Of a DNA stretch of 64,000 nucleotides, positions 8,399 to 17,449 are shown piece after piece; position 1 is the stretch's first letter, and every line of letters starts with the position of its first letter. The notes beneath the pieces are model-generated. The model was not told where the DNA came from. It saw nothing but the letters and a program-made list of their open reading frames with translations, and ran no database searches. Origin of the DNA: Nitrososphaerota archaeon (GTDB lineage Archaea; Thermoproteota; Nitrososphaeria; Nitrososphaerales; JACQRY01); the NCBI GenBank assembly GCA_016184315.1, contig JACPCU010000013.1:1-64000 (forward strand), given 5' to 3'. The translations under genes were made by a program, and so were the position numbers.

Positions 8399-8531
8399 AT
8401 CTACCTATACATAGCATTATATATAAATCTATCTACCTATTAGTTTAGGGATAAAGCGGGGTTCTTTACCCGTCTATTATAAGGCTTATAATAGGTAGAT
8501 TAATATAATACCATAATCGGAATACAATACC
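8399..8531. promoter_or_regulatory. divergent control region packed with inverted repeats
   Basis: 133 bp between the transposase (leftward) and the AbrB operon (rightward). ATCTACCTAT occurs at 8399-8408 and 8431-8440 and inverted at 8491-8500; the last two extend to a perfect 12-bp inverted pair (8431-8442 with 8489-8500). A second perfect palindrome has arms CTATTATAA (8474-8482) and TTATAATAG (8486-8494) around GGC. A third hairpin is GGGATAAAG/CTTTACCC at about 8448-8470. A leftward TATA-like TTTATATA lies near 8417-8427 and a rightward one, TTAATATAATA, about 25 bp before the AbrB ATG, which implies a leaderless transcript. AbrB is the obvious candidate to bind here. Confidence 0.7.
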
Positions 8532-8702
8532 ATGAGTCTTCAAACAACCGTCAGCATGGCGAAGCCCGACTCAAGATCGGTTAGAGCCACAGTTCCAGAG
8601 GGAATAGCGGTTTTTCTTGAGATTAAGGCTGGAGACAAGTTAGAGTGGAAAATGGAAATAGTGAACGGCGAGAGAGTAGCCGTGGTTCGCAAGGTGAAAT
8701 AA
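8532..8702 (+). CDS. AbrB/SpoVT-type DNA-binding protein
   Basis: 56 residues, MSLQTTVSMAKPDSRS through RKVK. It has the swapped-hairpin AbrB pattern: a short strand with SVRATVPEGIAVFLEIKAGDKLEWKMEI, equivalent to the usual ...VTIPKEIRELLGLKEGDKLEW core. Such proteins are dimeric transcription regulators, often antitoxins or viral/plasmid repressors in archaea. It is first in a three-gene operon: its stop overlaps the next start (TAATG). It faces the transposase across a region rich in inverted repeats, so autoregulation is likely. Confidence 0.8.
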   Translation: MSLQTTVSMAKPDSRSVRATVPEGIAVFLEIKAGDKLEWKMEIVNGERVAVVRKVK

Positions 8703-9016
8703 TGGCATACTTGAGGTCTAACATAGTCATTCGGAATACGTCTTCAAATATGGAGATACCTATCCCCGTGCAATCCTCAGAAATGGTGGGAGCATTACTG
8801 AAGCCATATGTCGAGGCGCTGGAACAAGAAAGACGACAGAATGTTGAGCAAAGAGAGACGATAGGCGAGCTTAGACAGCGATTGGAGCAAGCGGAATGGG
8901 AGAGAGAAGATTACAGGAAACAAGCTCATGAAGACCACGCCTACATAGACAGGCTCTTGAGGGTCATAGAGCAGTTGACGGATAACGGTCAGAGGTTCAT
9001 AGGAAATGTCGAGTAA
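8702..9016 (+). CDS. coiled-coil protein, unknown
   Basis: 104 residues from the ATG at 8702, which overlaps the AbrB stop codon; the frame is open further upstream, but that part lies inside abrB. The N-terminus (MAYLRSNIVIRNTSSNMEIPIPVQSSEMVGALLKPY) is followed from about residue 38 to 95 by a strongly charged amphipathic helix with many Glu/Arg heptads, a predicted coiled coil. No named family. Operon position between a regulator and a zinc finger, and the small size, are typical of archaeal plasmid or virus cargo. Confidence 0.7.
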   Translation: MAYLRSNIVIRNTSSNMEIPIPVQSSEMVGALLKPYVEALEQERRQNVEQRETIGELRQRLEQAEWEREDYRKQAHEDHAYIDRLLRVIEQLTDNGQRFIGNVE

Positions 9017-9275
9017 TGACTCCCTCGTGAAATGCTTGAGATGCCAAAGAACCTTCATTCGAGCCGAATATGACAGCCACACGTGTGTCCCCCACTACCT
9101 CGGAACCCGAGACATCCAGATAATACAGTGGTGGGAATCCAAGACTCCCAGCGGAGAACCCTACATAATGGCGATCGGTGCAGACGGCTACGACTACAGG
9201 CTCATACAAGTCAAGAGGAGAGTCGGCTTCGTGGAGCTAGGCGACGACCACCACCACGGAAACACCCCCAAATAA
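9006..9275 (+). CDS. small zinc-finger protein
   Basis: 89 residues; the ATG at 9006 overlaps the end of the coiled-coil gene by 11 bp. Near the N-terminus KCLRCQRTFIRAEYDSHTC provides Cys10, Cys13, His27 and Cys29, a C2HC-type finger. The remainder has several tryptophan/tyrosine residues and a DDHHHGN motif near the C-terminus. Last gene of the accessory operon; probably nucleic-acid binding, function unknown. Confidence 0.7.
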   Translation: MSSNDSLVKCLRCQRTFIRAEYDSHTCVPHYLGTRDIQIIQWWESKTPSGEPYIMAIGADGYDYRLIQVKRRVGFVELGDDHHHGNTPK

Positions 9276-9315
9276 CACCACAAGAATCAACAAAGCATGT
9301 TTTTGTGCATAAATG

Positions 9316-9326
9316 TTTATATATGC
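9316..9326 (+). promoter_or_regulatory. trp operon TATA box
   Basis: TTTATATATGC centred about 50 bp before the trpE GTG. The hexamer GTGCAT occurs on either side (9306-9311 and 9335-9340), a possible binding site for a tryptophan-responsive repressor. No leader peptide or attenuator structure is visible in the ~20 bp leader. Confidence 0.6.
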
Positions 9327-9370
9327 TCTAGAAAGTGCATGTCTGGCAGAACGGAGCAAAGCGCGGATGA

Positions 9371-10777
9371 GTGATTTACTTTGGCGCCCCCGAAACCATA
9401 GCGGAGAAGGCGCCCCGAAGCATTACCCTGAAGAAGCTTAGAATAGAATCCTCCCCACTGGACATCTACCTCAACCTCAGAAGAAACTATGGAACCGCCT
9501 TCCTACTTGAATCAGCAGTAGGGCCAAGAAAACTAGCTGAATACTCCTTCATAGGCTTCAACCCCACCACAACCGTGACAGTAAGAAACCACGAAGCAGT
9601 CATCAAAAGCAACGACCAGAAATCAATCATAATGAACGTAGAAGACCCCTTCAAGATCATCAGGCTACTCATACCGAAAGCCAAGAAACCCGACAATATG
9701 CCTCGGTTCGCAGGAGGAGCAGTAGGCTACATCTCCTACGATGCAATCAAATACTTCGAAAAGATCAACCCCACCCACCGCACCTCACCATACCCAGACA
9801 TAGCCTTCGGCATATACGAAGACGGCGTAATCTTCGACCACAAATCAAACACAGCCTACTACTTCACCCTAGGAAAAGACAGGCTCAGCGAACTAGAGGA
9901 AACAGTCAAAGGCTCAGACACCAACGGAGAACTACAAGCCTCAGAACCCAAACCCAACATGCCCAGAACAAGCTTCGAAGAAGTAGTAACAAAAGCCAAA
10001 GAATACATCACAGAAGGAGACATCTTCCAAGTAGTACTCTCCAGAAGAATAGACCTCAAAATCAAAGGCGACCTAGCACCCTTCTACCGCGCCCTCAGAT
10101 CCATCAACCCCTCGCCCTACATGTACTTCCTAAGCCACGGCGAAAGAGAAATCATAGGCTCCAGCCCAGAAATGCTCGTCAGAGTAGAAAGCGGCACAGT
10201 AGAAACCTTCCCCATAGCAGGCACAAGACCCGTAGTAGAAAACGAAACCGAATGCACCAGACTCGCCGAAGAACTCCTAAATGACCCTAAAGAGAGAGCG
10301 GAACACCTGATGCTAGTAGACTTGGCCAGAAACGACATTGGAAGAGTAGGCCGATTCGGAACCGTCCGCGTAAGCGACTTCATGACGGTTCAACGCTTCA
10401 GCCACGTACAGCATATAGTCTCAAGGGTAACCGCGCATTTACGCGAGCAATACGACGCTTTTGACGCTATGAAAGCAGTGTTCCCAGCAGGCACAGTCTC
10501 AGGAGCACCGAAGATAAGAGCCATGGAGATCATAGACGAATTAGAGCCTTCTGCAAGAGGCCCCTATGCTGGCGCCGTAGGATACTTCTCCTCAACGGGA
10601 GACGCCGATTTCGCGATAACCATTAGGACTTTGCTCGCATCAGAGGAGGGGGTCAGTATTCAGGCAGGGGCAGGCATCGTAGCCGACTCCGTCCCTGAAA
10701 GAGAATACGAGGAAACTGAGAGGAAAGCCGCAGCCCTAATTAGGGCATTAGAAGTAGCTGAGAGGAAGCAGAAATGA
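9371..10777 (+). CDS. trpE: anthranilate synthase component I
   Basis: Converts chorismate plus ammonia or glutamine to anthranilate, the first committed step of tryptophan synthesis. 468 residues with the chorismate-binding domain in the C-terminal half (PIAGTRPVVENETE, and the segment from FPAGTVSGAPKIRAMEIID onward). The N-terminal FLLESAV contains the LLES element linked to tryptophan feedback inhibition. GTG start at 9371. The end overlaps trpG by 4 bp (ATGA), giving translational coupling with the glutamine amidotransferase partner. Confidence 0.97.
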   Translation: MIYFGAPETIAEKAPRSITLKKLRIESSPLDIYLNLRRNYGTAFLLESAVGPRKLAEYSFIGFNPTTTVTVRNHEAVIKSNDQKSIIMNVEDPFKIIRLLIPKAKKPDNMPRFAGGAVGYISYDAIKYFEKINPTHRTSPYPDIAFGIYEDGVIFDHKSNTAYYFTLGKDRLSELEETVKGSDTNGELQASEPKPNMPRTSFEEVVTKAKEYITEGDIFQVVLSRRIDLKIKGDLAPFYRALRSINPSPYMYFLSHGEREIIGSSPEMLVRVESGTVETFPIAGTRPVVENETECTRLAEELLNDPKERAEHLMLVDLARNDIGRVGRFGTVRVSDFMTVQRFSHVQHIVSRVTAHLREQYDAFDAMKAVFPAGTVSGAPKIRAMEIIDELEPSARGPYAGAVGYFSSTGDADFAITIRTLLASEEGVSIQAGAGIVADSVPEREYEETERKAAALIRALEVAERKQK

Positions 10778-11355
10778 AGGTCTTGGTAATCGACAACTAC
10801 GACTCCTTCGTCTACAACCTAGTCCAATACGTAGGCGAACAAGGAGCAGCGCCAACCGTCTACAGAAACGACGCCCTAACCCTACAAGCAGCCCAAATGA
10901 TGAAGCCCGACCGAATAATAATCTCACCAGGCCCAGGAACCCCGGAAGACCCAAGATACTTCGGCGTTTGCCTAGAAATAATACGGGAAATGGGCCCCAA
11001 AACCCCCATCCTAGGAGTCTGCTTAGGCCATCAGGGAATCGCCTACGCCTACGGTGGAAGAGTCGTCAAGGCGAAGAATCTGATGCACGGAAAAACCAGC
11101 ATCATCAAACATGACTGCAAAGCCATCTTCAAAGGCATAGCTAACCCCGTTGAAGCCACCCGTTACCATTCACTAGCTGCTGATAAGGCCACTTTGCCAA
11201 AGCAGCTACGGATCACGGCTTCCACCCTAGACGACGGCGAAATAATGGGGATACGTCACGTTGAATACCCTGTGGAGGGAGTCCAGTTCCACCCCGAGTC
11301 CATAGCAACAAGAGAAGGCATGAGGATGATCAGAAACTTCTTGAATGGAGACTGA
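10774..11355 (+). CDS. trpG: anthranilate synthase component II (glutamine amidotransferase)
   Basis: Class I glutamine amidotransferase, 193 residues, supplying ammonia to TrpE. Catalytic triad motifs are present: the nucleophile Cys in GVCLGHQ, and His/Glu in QFHPESI. The oxyanion-hole loop PGPGTPED is intact. Overlap with trpE and a 7-bp gap to trpD place it firmly in the operon. Confidence 0.97.
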   Translation: MKVLVIDNYDSFVYNLVQYVGEQGAAPTVYRNDALTLQAAQMMKPDRIIISPGPGTPEDPRYFGVCLEIIREMGPKTPILGVCLGHQGIAYAYGGRVVKAKNLMHGKTSIIKHDCKAIFKGIANPVEATRYHSLAADKATLPKQLRITASTLDDGEIMGIRHVEYPVEGVQFHPESIATREGMRMIRNFLNGD

Positions 11356-11362
11356 ACACTGA

Positions 11363-12424
11363 TTGATCAAAGAAGCAATCCAAAAACTCCTCAACGGCGA
11401 ATCCCTGTCACCCACAGAAGCAGCCGGAGCCATGGAAGAAATCATGGATGGCACCGCCACCCCCGCGCAGATAGGAGGCTTCCTAGTCGCACTAAGAGCC
11501 AAAGGAGAGACCGTTGAAGAGTTAGCAGCCTTCGCCAAAGTCATGAGAGGCCTCAGCGAAAGAATACATCCACAAGTCCAAGGACGCCTAGTAGACACCT
11601 GCGGAACAGGAGGAGACCAAGTCAAAACCTTCAACGTCAGTACAGTCGCCGCCCTCGTAGTAGCAGGAGCAGGGATTCCAGTAGCTAAACACGGCGGAAG
11701 ATCAGTCACAGGGATCTGTGGCAGTGCTGATCTTCTTCAAGCCCTAGGTGTCAACGTAGAAGCAACTCCGAAAACCGTGGAGACATCGATACAGGACGCA
11801 GGCATAGGATTCATGTTCGCACCCGTCTTTCACCCCGCCATGAAGAACGCCGCAGGCCCAAGGAAAGAGATAGGCGTGAGAACAGTCTTCAACATGCTCG
11901 GCCCCCTGACTAACCCAGCTAACGCTCCCTGCCAGCTGATCGGCGTCTACGATCAATCAGTAGGGGAACGTATGGCTCACACCCTCAGGCTTCTTGGCTC
12001 CGAAAGAGTCATGGTCGTCCACGGCCTGGATGGAGTAGACGAAATATCTGTTACAGACAAAACCACTGTAACCGAGCTTACAGAAGGAGCGGTCAAAACG
12101 TATCAAGTAGATTCATCTGACTTTGGGGTCTCTAAAGCCAAGATCGCAGATCTGATGGGCTCAACACCACAGGAGAACGCAGCCACCACACTTAGACTCC
12201 TACATAGCGCTAAGGCAAACAGCGACCCGAAGACAAACATGCTTCTAGCCAATGCTGCAGCCGCCCTAGTAGTAGCTGGTAAAGTAGGTTCCTTCAAAGA
12301 AGGCGTCGAGGTTGCTAGATCCTCGATTCAAAGCGGCGCCGCTTACAAGAAGCTCAAGGAACTCGTTAAACATTCAGGAGGAGACCTATCCAAAATTGAA
12401 GGCTTTGAATCAAAACACCAGTAG
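11363..12424 (+). CDS. trpD: anthranilate phosphoribosyltransferase
   Basis: Transfers phosphoribose from PRPP to anthranilate. 353 residues, normal length. Family motifs: DTCGTGGDQVKTFNVST (PRPP pyrophosphate loop), KHGGRSVTGICGSADLL and NMLGPLTNPA. TTG start at 11363, 7 bp after trpG. It overlaps the start of trpC by about 20-29 bp. Confidence 0.97.
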   Translation: MIKEAIQKLLNGESLSPTEAAGAMEEIMDGTATPAQIGGFLVALRAKGETVEELAAFAKVMRGLSERIHPQVQGRLVDTCGTGGDQVKTFNVSTVAALVVAGAGIPVAKHGGRSVTGICGSADLLQALGVNVEATPKTVETSIQDAGIGFMFAPVFHPAMKNAAGPRKEIGVRTVFNMLGPLTNPANAPCQLIGVYDQSVGERMAHTLRLLGSERVMVVHGLDGVDEISVTDKTTVTELTEGAVKTYQVDSSDFGVSKAKIADLMGSTPQENAATTLRLLHSAKANSDPKTNMLLANAAAALVVAGKVGSFKEGVEVARSSIQSGAAYKKLKELVKHSGGDLSKIEGFESKHQ

Positions 12425-13193
12425 CTTCTTACGTAGCATAGTAGAAGAAACTAAGCAAGCGGTCGCAGAAGGCTTCTACGACAACACTGACGCCGTGGAG
12501 CATACGCCAATAAGCCTGCGCCAAGCGTTACTCAACTGCAAGAAGACGCCGATTATTGCTGAAGTAAAATACGCGTCACCCTCGCTAGGTCAGATACGAA
12601 GCACAGGAAAAGTAAGGGAACTCGCCCAGCAGATGGCTAGGGGAGGAGCATCAGCCCTCTCAATCCTCACCCAGCAGAAACACTTCAACGGCTCCATGGC
12701 TAACCTCCTTGAAGCTAGGATGAGTGTAAAGATACCTTTACTCATGAAGGACTTCCTTGTAGATCCGGTTCAGATCAAGGCTGCTAGGAGAACGGGTGCC
12801 GACGCCGTGTTGCTCATCCACGAGATCTATGATGAAGAAATGGTGGAATACCTGCTGGATGAAATGATCAAGGATGCTCATAAACTAGGCTTAGAAGTCC
12901 TCTTGGAAACCAATACTCTGGAATGCTTCTCGCAAAGCATGAAGACAGACGCAGACCTCATCGGCATAAACAACCGAGACCTAAAGACACTGAAAATGGA
13001 CCTAAACACCACCACACACATCCTAAACAACTTCAACGGTGTAAGCAAACCCGTTATCAGCGAAAGCGGCTTCCAGACACCAAACCAAGTCAAGCAATTC
13101 AAACAGTTAGGCGTCAAAGGCTTCCTGATAGGCTCCAGCATAATGGCCTCAGGAAACATCGAAGCCCAGGTCAGGGGCTTGGTGGAGGCGTAG
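12405..13193 (+). CDS. trpC: indole-3-glycerol phosphate synthase
   Basis: Closes the indole ring from CdRP. TIM barrel with PIIAEVKYASPSLG (catalytic Lys), LMKDFLVDPVQI, LLETNTLE, IGINNRDLKTLKMD and VISESGF. There is no ATG near the correct N-terminus. The TTG codons at 12396 and 12405, both inside the end of trpD, give N-termini matching the family (TSSFLRSIVEETKQAV); a much longer open frame from 12312 would read deep into trpD and is rejected. A GGAGGAG lies about 20 bases upstream. Confidence 0.93.
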   Translation: MNQNTSSFLRSIVEETKQAVAEGFYDNTDAVEHTPISLRQALLNCKKTPIIAEVKYASPSLGQIRSTGKVRELAQQMARGGASALSILTQQKHFNGSMANLLEARMSVKIPLLMKDFLVDPVQIKAARRTGADAVLLIHEIYDEEMVEYLLDEMIKDAHKLGLEVLLETNTLECFSQSMKTDADLIGINNRDLKTLKMDLNTTTHILNNFNGVSKPVISESGFQTPNQVKQFKQLGVKGFLIGSSIMASGNIEAQVRGLVEA

Positions 13194-13197
13194 GGCA

Positions 13198-13836
13198 ATG
13201 GCAGTAAAAGTGAAGGTTTGTGGGCTCACCAGACTAGAAGATGTGCAAGCAACGGTGGACGCAGGAGCTGATGCAGTAGGCTTCATCCACGGCTTCCCCA
13301 AGTCGCCAAGAAACCTTTCAGAGGAACAACTAGGCTACCTTCTACGTAACTCTCCTACCACAGTCCAGAGAATAGTGGTGACCACTGTGCAGCCAATCAA
13401 ATCACTCCAGACTCTAGCAGAGAAATTCCAGCCCGAAGCTTTTCAGCTATACGGCGATCTTTCCGCACTAAAGGGAATCACGAGTTTGCCGAGGCTCATA
13501 GGCGTCTACCACGTCATAGACAACATGAAGCCGGATCTCAGAGGGCTGGAAAACGCGGAAAGCGTTCTATTAGATTCTAAACCGGGTAAAACACCCGGTG
13601 GCACTGGAACAATCCATAACTGGTCCGTGAGCAGAAACGTAAGAGACGAAATTCATCCCAAGCCTCTGATACTCTCAGGGGGACTCAACCTAAACAACAT
13701 CTGTGAAGCAGTTAAGATCGTAAAACCTTATGGAGTAGACGCCAGCTCAGGCTTGGAATCAGCACCAGGCGTAAAAGACCACCGAAAGATAAAGGAGTTT
13801 GTAAGAGAGGCGAAGAAAGTTGACACAGAAAGCTGA
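13198..13836 (+). CDS. trpF: phosphoribosylanthranilate isomerase
   Basis: Amadori isomerisation of PRA to CdRP. 212 residues with [13 protein letters not shown] (catalytic Cys7) at the N-terminus, a catalytic Asp in VLLDSKPG and ILSGGLN plus [10 protein letters not shown] for phosphate binding. ATG start 4 bp after trpC; the 3' end overlaps trpB by 17 bp. Confidence 0.96.
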   Translation: MAVKVKVCGLTRLEDVQATVDAGADAVGFIHGFPKSPRNLSEEQLGYLLRNSPTTVQRIVVTTVQPIKSLQTLAEKFQPEAFQLYGDLSALKGITSLPRLIGVYHVIDNMKPDLRGLENAESVLLDSKPGKTPGGTGTIHNWSVSRNVRDEIHPKPLILSGGLNLNNICEAVKIVKPYGVDASSGLESAPGVKDHRKIKEFVREAKKVDTES

Positions 13837-15022
13837 ACGCTACTCACACACAGGGAAATTCGAGAAGTTCGGGGGAAGATACGTATCAGAAACTCTGATC
13901 CCCGCACTTGAAGAATTAGAAGCAGCCTTCAAGAAATATGTCGACGACAAGGAATTCCAACGCGAATTAAGCTATTACTTGGAGAACTACGCAGGCAGAC
14001 CGACTCCACTCTACTATGCCAATAACTTAACCTCCAAGCTCGGTGGCGCCAAGATATACTTGAAAAGAGAAGATCTTCTCCACGGCGGCGCCCACAAGAT
14101 CAACAACACCTTAGCCCAAGGATTACTGGCGAAGAGAATGGGGAAGAAACGGATCATCGCCGAGACAGGAGCAGGACAACACGGCGTCGCAACAGCCATG
14201 GCGTGCGCAGTTCTAGGTTTGAAGGCCGAGATCTACATGGGCTCAGAAGACGTGGAGCGGCAGAGGCTCAACGTATACAGGATGAGACTTATGGGCGCCA
14301 AAGTTCACTCGGTTGAGTCAGGCTCAAAGACTTTGAAAGACTCTATCAACGAAGCCTTGAGGGACTGGGTTACCAACGTTAAGGACACCTACTATATGAT
14401 CGGCTCGGCAGTGGGTCCGCATCCATATCCTACTATTGTGAGAGAGTTTCAGAGCATTATCGGGACGGAGATGAAGCAGCAGTTCAGGCAGCTAGAGGGG
14501 AGGCTTCCAGATGCTGTAGTTGCATGCGTAGGAGGAGGGAGCAACGCGATTGGAGGCTTCTATCCCTTCGCGGAGGATGAATCTGTGAATCTTTACGGCG
14601 TTGAGGCTGGGGGCTTGGGGCTTGAAACTGGGAAGCACGGCGCGTCGCTCACAGCAGGTTCTGAAGGCGTGTTCCACGGCATGTTGACCTATGTGCTTCA
14701 GGATGAAGACGGGCAGGTCGTCAATACACACAGTGTTTCTGCAGGATTAGACTATCCGGGAGTCGGCCCTGAGCATGCTTTCCTCAAAGATTCGGGCAGA
14801 GTCAAGTATGCGGCTGTAACCGACAAAGAGGCTGTTGACGCATATCTTGAGTTAAGCAGGCTTGAAGGAATCATACCCGCGTTGGAGCCCTCGCACGCCT
14901 TGGCCTACATATCCAAGCTTGCCAGAGAAATGAAGAGGGATCAGACTATAGGAGTAGTGCTTTCGGGGCGAGGAGACAAAGACGTTGAAGTGGTGGCAGA
15001 CTTCACAGGTGAAAAGATCTGA
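13820..15022 (+). CDS. trpB: tryptophan synthase beta chain
   Basis: PLP enzyme joining indole and serine. 400 residues, the shorter TrpB1 type that pairs with TrpA. PLP lysine K93 in [10 protein letters not shown], phosphate loop GGGSNAIG, and the E-T-G-A-G-Q-H-G serine-binding loop. TTG start at 13820 lies within trpF. Directly followed by trpA. Confidence 0.97.
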   Translation: MTQKAERYSHTGKFEKFGGRYVSETLIPALEELEAAFKKYVDDKEFQRELSYYLENYAGRPTPLYYANNLTSKLGGAKIYLKREDLLHGGAHKINNTLAQGLLAKRMGKKRIIAETGAGQHGVATAMACAVLGLKAEIYMGSEDVERQRLNVYRMRLMGAKVHSVESGSKTLKDSINEALRDWVTNVKDTYYMIGSAVGPHPYPTIVREFQSIIGTEMKQQFRQLEGRLPDAVVACVGGGSNAIGGFYPFAEDESVNLYGVEAGGLGLETGKHGASLTAGSEGVFHGMLTYVLQDEDGQVVNTHSVSAGLDYPGVGPEHAFLKDSGRVKYAAVTDKEAVDAYLELSRLEGIIPALEPSHALAYISKLAREMKRDQTIGVVLSGRGDKDVEVVADFTGEKI

Positions 15023-15036
15023 GCGATCTCGTTAAG

Positions 15037-15840
15037 GTGTTCAATTCTCTTAGAAGTAGAGGCGAAGGAGCACTTGTAGGATTCACCACTGCAGGTGACC
15101 CCGATCCTAAGGGCTCGATGAAAATAGCTCAAGCGTTGATCGACGGAGGAGTCGATGTCTTAGAGTTAGGCATACCTTTCTCAGATCCTATCGCTGATGG
15201 CCCAAGCATACAACAATCCTCTTCACGAGCTCTCAGCAGCGGAACTACTCCTCAGACTGTTCTAGACATGGCTAGGCAACTGAAGCCCCAGAGAAACATA
15301 CCGATAGTTCTCCTAACCTACTACAACATCATCTATCATACGGGACTCGAACAGTTCTTTGCTAAAGCCAAGGAGAGGAGAGTAGACGGGATTGTAGTGC
15401 CCGATCTCCCCATCGACGAAGCTGATGAATATAGGGCTGCAGCAAACAAAGCTAAGGTAGGCACGATCTTCCTAGCTACTCCTGCGACACCTGATCCACG
15501 GCTGAAGAGGATAGTGGAATGCTCATCGGGGTTCATCTACTTGGTCTCAGTTTATGGTGTGACTGGTGCTAGAAGCGAGATCCAGAACATAACCTTGGAG
15601 ACCTTGCAGCGGGTGAAGAGGTTGACGGATCTCCCAGTGGCGGTGGGCTTTGGGGTCTCTAAGCCTGAGCATGTGGAAAAACTTGTGTCCAGCGGAGCCG
15701 ACGGCGTTATTGTAGGCAGCCTCTTCGCTGATATTATCGGGCGCCACCTTGGCAACTTAGAGGAAACATGTAACATCATCAAGCAGACTGCTTCGGCTCT
15801 GAAACAGGCAACCAAGAGAGCAGCTATTGCTCATATATGA
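15037..15840 (+). CDS. trpA: tryptophan synthase alpha chain
   Basis: Cleaves indole-3-glycerol phosphate and channels indole to TrpB. 267 residues; catalytic Glu in DVLELGIPFSDPIADGP and Asp in GIVVPDLPIDEA, phosphate loop GFGVSKPEH. The GTG at 15037 gives MFNSLRSRGEGALVGF. The frame continues upstream through SDLVKV to a CTG at 15019 that overlaps the trpB stop, and this longer N-terminus resembles other TrpA proteins better, so the start is uncertain. Last gene of the operon. Confidence 0.95.
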   Translation: MFNSLRSRGEGALVGFTTAGDPDPKGSMKIAQALIDGGVDVLELGIPFSDPIADGPSIQQSSSRALSSGTTPQTVLDMARQLKPQRNIPIVLLTYYNIIYHTGLEQFFAKAKERRVDGIVVPDLPIDEADEYRAAANKAKVGTIFLATPATPDPRLKRIVECSSGFIYLVSVYGVTGARSEIQNITLETLQRVKRLTDLPVAVGFGVSKPEHVEKLVSSGADGVIVGSLFADIIGRHLGNLEETCNIIKQTASALKQATKRAAIAHI

Positions 15841-15869
15841 CAAGAACCGTGTAAGATGCTGGATGTGCA

Positions 15870-17420
15870 ATGCCTGAAAACACAGTGAAGAGTCTAGGCG
15901 ACCTTCTCAGCGGAACCTTTGAGCCTCTATTCAAGAAGGGGTCCGACGGCATACCCTTGTTCAACATGTATGTCGATGGTTCTTGGAGCGATTCCTCGGA
16001 CGGTGCTACTGTTGATGTGGATACGCCGATAGATAGAAGCGTCATTGCCCGTGTGCCTCAGGCTTCTGAGAGAGATGTTGAGCGGGCTGTAGCCTCAGCC
16101 TACGATAGTTGGCAGAAGATTCGTGACATCCCGGGCATAGAGCGAGTGGAGATATTTCAGCAGGCTGCGAGGCTCATTCGGGAACACGAGGATAATTTTG
16201 TGAATACTCTGATGCTGGAGGCAGGGAAACCCCGCGGAGACGCCGCGGGAGAAGTTCACGCAGTGATCGACAGGCTTAAGCTCGTCATGGAAGAGGCGAG
16301 GAAGATCTTCGGCGAGTATCTGCCTGGGGATTGGTCTGAGGATACTCTCGGTAAGTTCGCGTTGGTGATAAGGGAGCCTGTAGGTGTTGTTGCGGCTATT
16401 TCTCCTTTCAACTACCCTTTGTTCATAGGAGCGACGAAGATCATCCCCGCTCTTTTGGCGGGTAACGCTGTTGTAGCTAAGCCGTCTGTTGAGAACCCTC
16501 TCTCTATGCTTCTCTTCGCGAGGATCTTGGAGAGAGCTGGGATTCCTGCTGGATCTCTTAACGTGCTTACGGGTAGTGGGGGGAAGGTGGGCGAAGCACT
16601 GGTTTCAAGCGACAAGGTGGCTCTGGTTACTTTCACGGGTAGCACCGAGATCGGGAGGAGAGTTGTGCAGGCTGCGGGGGTCAAGAGGCTTCATCTCGAA
16701 TTGGGAGGCAAAGGCATGGCGCTGGTGCTTGATGATGCTGACTTGGAGCTGGCTGCTAAGAAATGCGTGGAAGGCTCGTTGAAGAATGCTGGGCAAAGGT
16801 GCGATGCTATTAGCGCTATTCTGGTGGTGGAAAATGTCGCCGACAGGTTTGTTCAACTCTTGGTGGATGAGGTAGACAGATGGAAGGCTGGCGATCCTCG
16901 CGACGAGTCGGTGAAGGTTGGACCAGTGATCAACATGGCTGCTGCTGAGAGGATACATGGGTTGGTGGAGGATGCTGTTGAGAAGGGAGCAATGCTCCTT
17001 CGTGGAGGGAGGCATAGGGGGTGTGTATATGAGCCTACGGTGTTGGACAGAGTGCTGTTGACTGCGAGAATAGCTTGGGAGGAGACCTTCGGGCCCGTGG
17101 CTACAGTGATCAGGGTCAGAGATGAGGATGAAGCCATCACCGTAGGAAAAGAGTCGCGCTACGGCTTAGATTCATGCGTCTTCACCAACAGTTTCTACAG
17201 GATGTGGAAGATGGCTAAACGTCTCCAAGTAGGCGAAGTCACGATCAACGATCTTCCTAAGCACGGCGTGGGATACTTCCCCTTCGGAGGCTCCAAAGAA
17301 TCAGGTGTAGGAAGAGAAGGGATCGGTTACAGCATTGACGAAATGACTAATCTCAAGACCATCGTGTTCAACATAGAGCCCGCGAAACTCGGGAAGACCC
17401 ATCGTATACATCAGACCTAG
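15870..17420 (+). CDS. gapN: non-phosphorylating glyceraldehyde-3-phosphate dehydrogenase (GAPN-type aldehyde dehydrogenase)
   Basis: Aldehyde dehydrogenase, 516 residues. Rossmann-domain landmarks: ISPFNYPLF, FTGSTEIGRR, LELGGKG (general base Glu) and nucleophile Cys311 in NAGQRCDAIS. The GQRCDAIS context is characteristic of archaeal GAPN, which oxidises glyceraldehyde-3-phosphate directly to 3-phosphoglycerate with NAD(P)+ in modified Embden-Meyerhof pathways. Sequence past KTIVFNI (the usual family end) forms an atypical short tail that runs into a tRNA-derived fragment. The gene starts 29 bp after trpA. Confidence 0.88.
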   Translation: MPENTVKSLGDLLSGTFEPLFKKGSDGIPLFNMYVDGSWSDSSDGATVDVDTPIDRSVIARVPQASERDVERAVASAYDSWQKIRDIPGIERVEIFQQAARLIREHEDNFVNTLMLEAGKPRGDAAGEVHAVIDRLKLVMEEARKIFGEYLPGDWSEDTLGKFALVIREPVGVVAAISPFNYPLFIGATKIIPALLAGNAVVAKPSVENPLSMLLFARILERAGIPAGSLNVLTGSGGKVGEALVSSDKVALVTFTGSTEIGRRVVQAAGVKRLHLELGGKGMALVLDDADLELAAKKCVEGSLKNAGQRCDAISAILVVENVADRFVQLLVDEVDRWKAGDPRDESVKVGPVINMAAAERIHGLVEDAVEKGAMLLRGGRHRGCVYEPTVLDRVLLTARIAWEETFGPVATVIRVRDEDEAITVGKESRYGLDSCVFTNSFYRMWKMAKRLQVGEVTINDLPKHGVGYFPFGGSKESGVGREGIGYSIDEMTNLKTIVFNIEPAKLGKTHRIHQT

Positions 17421-17449
17421 GATCGTGGGTTCGAATCCCACCGGCTCCC
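17421..17449 (+). other. tRNA 3'-end fragment (T arm plus acceptor strand)
   Basis: A canonical T arm, stem GTGGG / CCCAC around loop TTCGAAT, is followed by CGGCTCC and further C residues, as at the 3' end of a tRNA. It begins immediately after the gapN stop. No matching 5' half (expected near GGAGCCG), D arm or anticodon arm is found upstream, where the sequence is gapN coding. Candidates are an attachment-site remnant of an integrated element, a pseudo-tRNA, or the 3' half of a split tRNA. A partial echo, GATCGTGGGT, recurs at 17535. Confidence 0.6.

Noticed and set aside
6655-9308. 12-bp direct repeat ATGTTTTTGTGC flanking the accessory island (near 6655 and 9297)
   Set aside because: By rough estimate roughly a hundred chance 12-mer pairs are expected in 64 kb, and this one is T-rich. 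No tRNA or integrase accompanies it.
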